DNA of 30,489 bases from SZUA-1535 sp964594175 (GTDB lineage Archaea > Aenigmatarchaeota > Aenigmatarchaeia > Aenigmatarchaeales > SZUA-1535). The stretch is taken from contig CAZQLM010000002.1 of assembly GCA_964594175.1 (NCBI GenBank), positions 1-30,489 of the forward strand, in the 5' to 3' direction. The notes beneath the pieces were generated by a model. It was not told where the DNA came from. It made no database searches and was given only the letters and a program-made list of their open reading frames with translations. A program made the translations under genes and the position numbers. Shown piece by piece: positions 28,649-30,489 of the stretch; the stretch's first letter is position 1; each line of letters starts with the position of its first letter.

Positions 28649-28784
28649 AAAATAAAAAACACAGTAATCTCTTTATATTTCTTCTCCAAATCGATATCCA
28701 TGAAAAATCTCGCATGAAGAGAGAGTATTCTTCTATTTTTTCCATAACCCAAAAGCAAACAGAAACTTCTACCAGATATTTCTC

Positions 28785-28859
28785 TCACTCTCTTATCTCA
28801 ACCTTTTCCAACGTCTTTATAATCCCATTCTCATAAACCGCTTCTATTACCTGAGCCAT
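28785..28859 (-). pseudogene. Truncated DUF104-type antitoxin
   Basis: From an ATG with a good GGTGGAG Shine-Dalgarno, 24 residues (MAQVIEAVYENGIIKTLEKV, then EIRE) match the first third of the DUF104 antitoxin encoded at 29309-29503, then a TGA ends the frame. Family length is about 60-70 residues. No PIN toxin follows. The promoter region is intact: its TATA-like TTTAAAAATA overlaps the restored stop codon of the preceding PIN gene. It is the remains of a third cassette in the tandem array. Confidence 0.65.
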
Positions 28860-28956
28860 GTTCTCCACCTTGATAAAATTTCTTTACCATTATTTTTAAA
28901 CCTTCACTACTTCGAGAAAATCAACTTTTTCAAAATCCTCGTCAAATGTTACTATT

Positions 28957-28988
28957 TTTCTTATCCCATAATACTTGCAGGTTGCAGC
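28957..28988. repeat. 32-nt perfect direct repeat, copy 1
   Basis: Lies in the 3' part of the PIN gene and is identical over 32 nt to 29560-29591. It encodes AATCKYYGIRK on the minus strand in the restored frame. Confidence 0.9.
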
Positions 28989-28996
28989 GATCAGAG

Positions 28997-29016
28997 CGTC
29001 GTTGGGCGTCGTTGGG
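28997..29016. repeat. 10-bp tandem duplication, two exact units
   Basis: CGTCGTTGGG occurs twice in a row. Being 10 bp, it shifts the PIN reading frame; one unit would keep the gene intact. Confidence 0.95.
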
Positions 29017-29308
29017 TAATAAACGGTATTTTTCAATGAGTTCAAACACACTCCCTCCAAAATTCAACGGAAGATTTTCAAAAATAGAGAAAAGTTGTTT
29101 TAGAGGCGAGAGATCTATCCTCATAGTGGAAATCGATTTTTGCAACTCCCATTTTTTAAGATTGGTTTTTGCCCTTATGAATCCGTAAGTTACTTCAGAA
29201 ATCACTATATCATTAACAAAACCGATAATTTCACCTTTTTCCACCATTTTTATTAAAGATGTTGCTTCTTCGCTTTCACCAGAGAGATGAAAAAGAAAAA
29301 CATTCGAA

Positions 29309-29503
29309 TCAAAGAATACCTTCATTTTCTATCTCCTTAATTATTTCTTTCATTTCGACACCTTTCAAAATGCCTTTTGTAGATTCCGTAATGTTTCCTT
29401 CTTTTATTATTACCTGAACCTTTTCACCTTCTTTTATGCTTATGTTTTTTTCCAATAATTTCACAACCCCATTTTCGTAAACACCCTCTATCAGTTTAGG
29501 CAT
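29309..29503 (-). CDS. DUF104-family antitoxin
   Basis: A 64-aa protein, MPKLIEGVYENGVVKLLEKN and onwards with KEGEKVQVIIKEG. This is the DUF104 (AF2212-like) family, usually the antitoxin partner of an archaeal PIN toxin. Start at 29503 behind GGTGAG; a GTG three codons earlier lies in the Shine-Dalgarno. The TATA-like TTTAAATATTC about 35 bp upstream lies in the remnant of an older PIN gene. Its partner toxin overlaps its end and is frameshifted. Confidence 0.88.
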   Translation of the reverse strand: MPKLIEGVYENGVVKLLEKNISIKEGEKVQVIIKEGNITESTKGILKGVEMKEIIKEIENEGIL

Positions 29504-29546
29504 GTTTCTCACCTAATGAAAAATAGTTTTCTGAATATTTAAACCT

Positions 29547-29591
29547 TCACGCGGCAATCTTTCTTATCCCATAATACTTGCAGGTTGCAGC
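29547..29591 (-). pseudogene. C-terminal remnant of another PIN toxin
   Basis: On the minus strand this encodes AATCKYYGIRKIAA and a TGA. It is identical to the neighbouring PIN gene for 32 nt, and GTGAAGGTTTAAA at its end also matches that gene's end, with about 40 bp between them lost. It is what remains of a PIN gene that once preceded the DUF104 antitoxin. Confidence 0.65.
29560..29591. repeat. 32-nt perfect direct repeat, copy 2
   Basis: Identical to 28957-28988. Recombination between the copies would delete one 603-bp antitoxin-toxin cassette. Confidence 0.9.
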
Positions 29592-29961
29592 AGAGGATAA
29601 AGCAAACATAACATGATCCTGCTCCGCAACAGAGAATTTGGATCCAAATCCGACAGTAACTTATCCTGTTCATCCACCAACGAGCACAATAGGAACCTTC
29701 ACCATAACCTGTAAAGCAACCTTGCTTTCCTTCCTTGAAAGAAATCCCTCTTCTGCTTTAATTCCTGATTTACAAATAACAGCAAAAATAAAAAACCAAG
29801 AAGAAATTTATTTAAATAAAACAACCGGTATTTCTCTAAATCCCGGAGAAATAAAATTATTGCAGATACGTGTGCCGGAAGGAGAAATAAAAAAAGTTAT
29901 TGTTTCCTCACCATGCGGAGTGAGCACCGAATATGAACCTTTAAGCAAAATAGAGTGCTAA
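29587..29961 (+). pseudogene. Surface-protein-like gene fragment with an in-frame stop
   Basis: The plus-strand frame reads AAEDKANIT, a TGA at 29614-29616, then SCSATENLDPNPTVTYPVHP, STIGTFTITCKATLLS, LNPGEIKLLQIRVPEG and the end SSPCGVSTEYEPLSKIEC. The first part joins smoothly across the TGA and has the cysteine/threonine pattern of an Ig-like external domain. The TTG at 29638 would be the only start for the remainder (107 aa). Its 5' side abuts the PIN remnant, so the gene was probably cut by recombination in the toxin-antitoxin array. Product unknown; no signal peptide is present. Confidence 0.5.
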
Positions 29962-29972
29962 TAAAAACTTTT

Positions 29973-30197
29973 CTACATCTCTTTTATCAATCTTTCAAGT
30001 TCTTCAGGTGATATTTCAGCGTCTCTCATAATCTTTTTCAACAACCCTTTTCCTATCTCTTTATGCAAAGGCACTATTACAGCTCTTTTATATTTGTGAA
30101 TCAATCTCACATGGCTGCCTCTCTGTCTAACAGGAACGTATCCAATCTTTTTGAGAATTTTTATCAACTCCTCACCAGAAAGCACCGGAAGTTTCAT
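29973..30197 (-). CDS. hicA: HicA mRNA interferase toxin
   Basis: A 74-aa HicA: MKLPVLSGEELIKILKKIGY and the active-site stretch VRQRGSHVRLIH with the catalytic His in GSHxxL, then VIVPLHKEIGKGLLKKIMRD. It cuts mRNA without the ribosome unless bound by HicB. It follows hicB by 4 bp. Sequence is intact. Confidence 0.95.
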   Translation of the reverse strand: MKLPVLSGEELIKILKKIGYVPVRQRGSHVRLIHKYKRAVIVPLHKEIGKGLLKKIMRDAEISPEELERLIKEM

Positions 30198-30201
30198 TTT
30201 T

Positions 30202-30429
30202 TCAAACCTCTACTTCCAGAGATAAAAACTGAACTCCTATTTCTTTCGGTAAAGAGATCTTTCCTCTCTTTTCTTCCATGCAAAGCAAAATAACTTCTTT
30301 TAGGTTTTCAATTGCCTCTTCCAGAGTTTTTCCTTGAGTGTAGCAACCCTCGAAAACCGGACATTCAACTACCCAGTATCCATCTTCATCCTTTTCAAAT
30401 ACAACCGGGAAAAGCACGCTTCTTTTCAT
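30202..30429 (-). CDS. hicB: HicB antitoxin
   Basis: A 75-aa short HicB with the partly degraded RNase H-like fold: FPVVFEKDEDGYWVVECPVF, EGCYTQGKTLEEAIENLKEV. It lacks a C-terminal DNA-binding domain, as many archaeal HicB do. Start ATG with GGTGGT upstream. It precedes hicA. A 16-bp palindrome lies between its TATA-like box and ATG. Confidence 0.93.
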   Translation of the reverse strand: MKRSVLFPVVFEKDEDGYWVVECPVFEGCYTQGKTLEEAIENLKEVILLCMEEKRGKISLPKEIGVQFLSLEVEV

Positions 30430-30458
30430 TTTTTACCACCCATTTTCGCGATTTCTCT

Positions 30459-30474
30459 AAAATTTTAAAATTTT
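30459..30474. promoter_or_regulatory. Palindrome in the hicBA promoter (possible operator)
   Basis: AAAATTTTAAAATTTT is a perfect 16-bp palindrome between the TATA-like TTTTATATATTTGG (minus strand, 30489-30476) and the hicB ATG. The transcript start would fall near 30457, so a protein bound here would block initiation. Its low complexity weakens the case. Confidence 0.35.
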
Positions 30475-30489
30475 CCAAATATATAAAAT

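Larger units (their letters stand above)
28896..29325 (-). pseudogene. PIN-domain toxin broken by a 10-bp tandem duplication
   Basis: The frame from 29325 gives a PIN toxin (MKVFFDSNVFLFHLSGESEE; Asp6, Glu44 in ISEVTYG) to about residue 107 (LLPNDA). There an exact 10-bp repeat shifts the frame, giving a 127-aa product ending at 28942. Removing one copy restores LLPNDALIAATCKYYGIRKI, then VTFDEDFEKVDFLEVVKV, and a stop at 28896: a normal 139-aa PIN protein with its last acidic residues. As written, the toxin lacks its final catalytic strand and is probably inactive. It overlaps the DUF104 antitoxin by 17 bp. Confidence 0.85.

Noticed and set aside
28594..28788. 64-aa minus-strand ORF after the truncated antitoxin
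   Set aside because: GTG start without a ribosome-binding site, no family resemblance, and overlap with the nuclease start. About 135 bp here (28649-28784) hold no gene I can support.
29614..29616. TGA as a selenocysteine codon
   Set aside because: No selenoprotein family, no SECIS-like structure noted, and the gene is already truncated at its 5' side. A simple stop mutation is enough.
1..30489. CRISPR array, rRNA genes or insertion sequence
   Set aside because: No regularly spaced repeats, rRNA-like segments or transposase motifs were seen on either strand.

Overview
The window is archaeal, AT-rich and gene-dense. This follows from the archaeal forms of EF-1alpha and EF-1beta, ribosomal proteins L44e, S27e and S4e, RNase P protein Rpp29, a GINS subunit, Trm1, Taw1, a cupin-type glucose-6-phosphate isomerase, TATA boxes about 25-30 bp before many starts, and Shine-Dalgarno sequences of the GGAGGTGA type. 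I cannot place the lineage by eye. A small-genome (DPANN-like) or deep euryarchaeal lineage is plausible but unproven.

Layout. Positions 1-1110 hold the end of a truncated surface-protein-like gene, a VapBC-type toxin-antitoxin pair and a decayed second copy of the same gene end. A small membrane protein and endonuclease Q follow (1141-2852, + strand). Positions 2847-9576 (- strand) are a five-gene operon: one polytopic membrane protein with a cytoplasmic zinc ribbon and a large external part, then four lipoproteins. All five share one external domain plan. Next are EF-1alpha, EF-1beta with a 56-aa zinc-ribbon protein, and a tRNA-Gly gene interrupted in its T-loop. After these come a secreted or anchored beta-domain protein, the wyosine enzyme Taw1, a CoA-binding protein, and a two-subunit 2-oxoacid:ferredoxin oxidoreductase whose two genes are separated by a broken RelBE-like module. 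Trm1 follows on the + strand.

Positions 26465 down to 18636 are a nearly continuous - strand run: L29, aIF1, Rpp29, S17, L14, L24, S4e, L5, S14, a glycosyltransferase, glucose-6-phosphate isomerase, a DUF59 protein, a GINS subunit, L44e, a 36-aa ORF, S27e, a 61-aa four-cysteine protein and an atypical archaemetzincin. Translation, replication and sugar metabolism may therefore be partly co-expressed.

The right end (26542-30489) carries a tRNA-Thr gene, also interrupted in the T-loop, a TusA plus split YeeE/YedE sulfur cluster, an Mrr-like nuclease, a decaying tandem array of DUF104/PIN toxin-antitoxin cassettes, another surface-protein fragment, and an intact HicBA pair.

The observations I consider most unusual are: T-loop insertions at the same site in both tRNA genes; an apparent AUA start codon for the initiation factor aIF1; the five-member lipoprotein/membrane-protein array; and a PIN toxin gene whose frame is broken by an exact 10-bp tandem duplication. 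No rRNA gene, CRISPR array or insertion sequence was seen.
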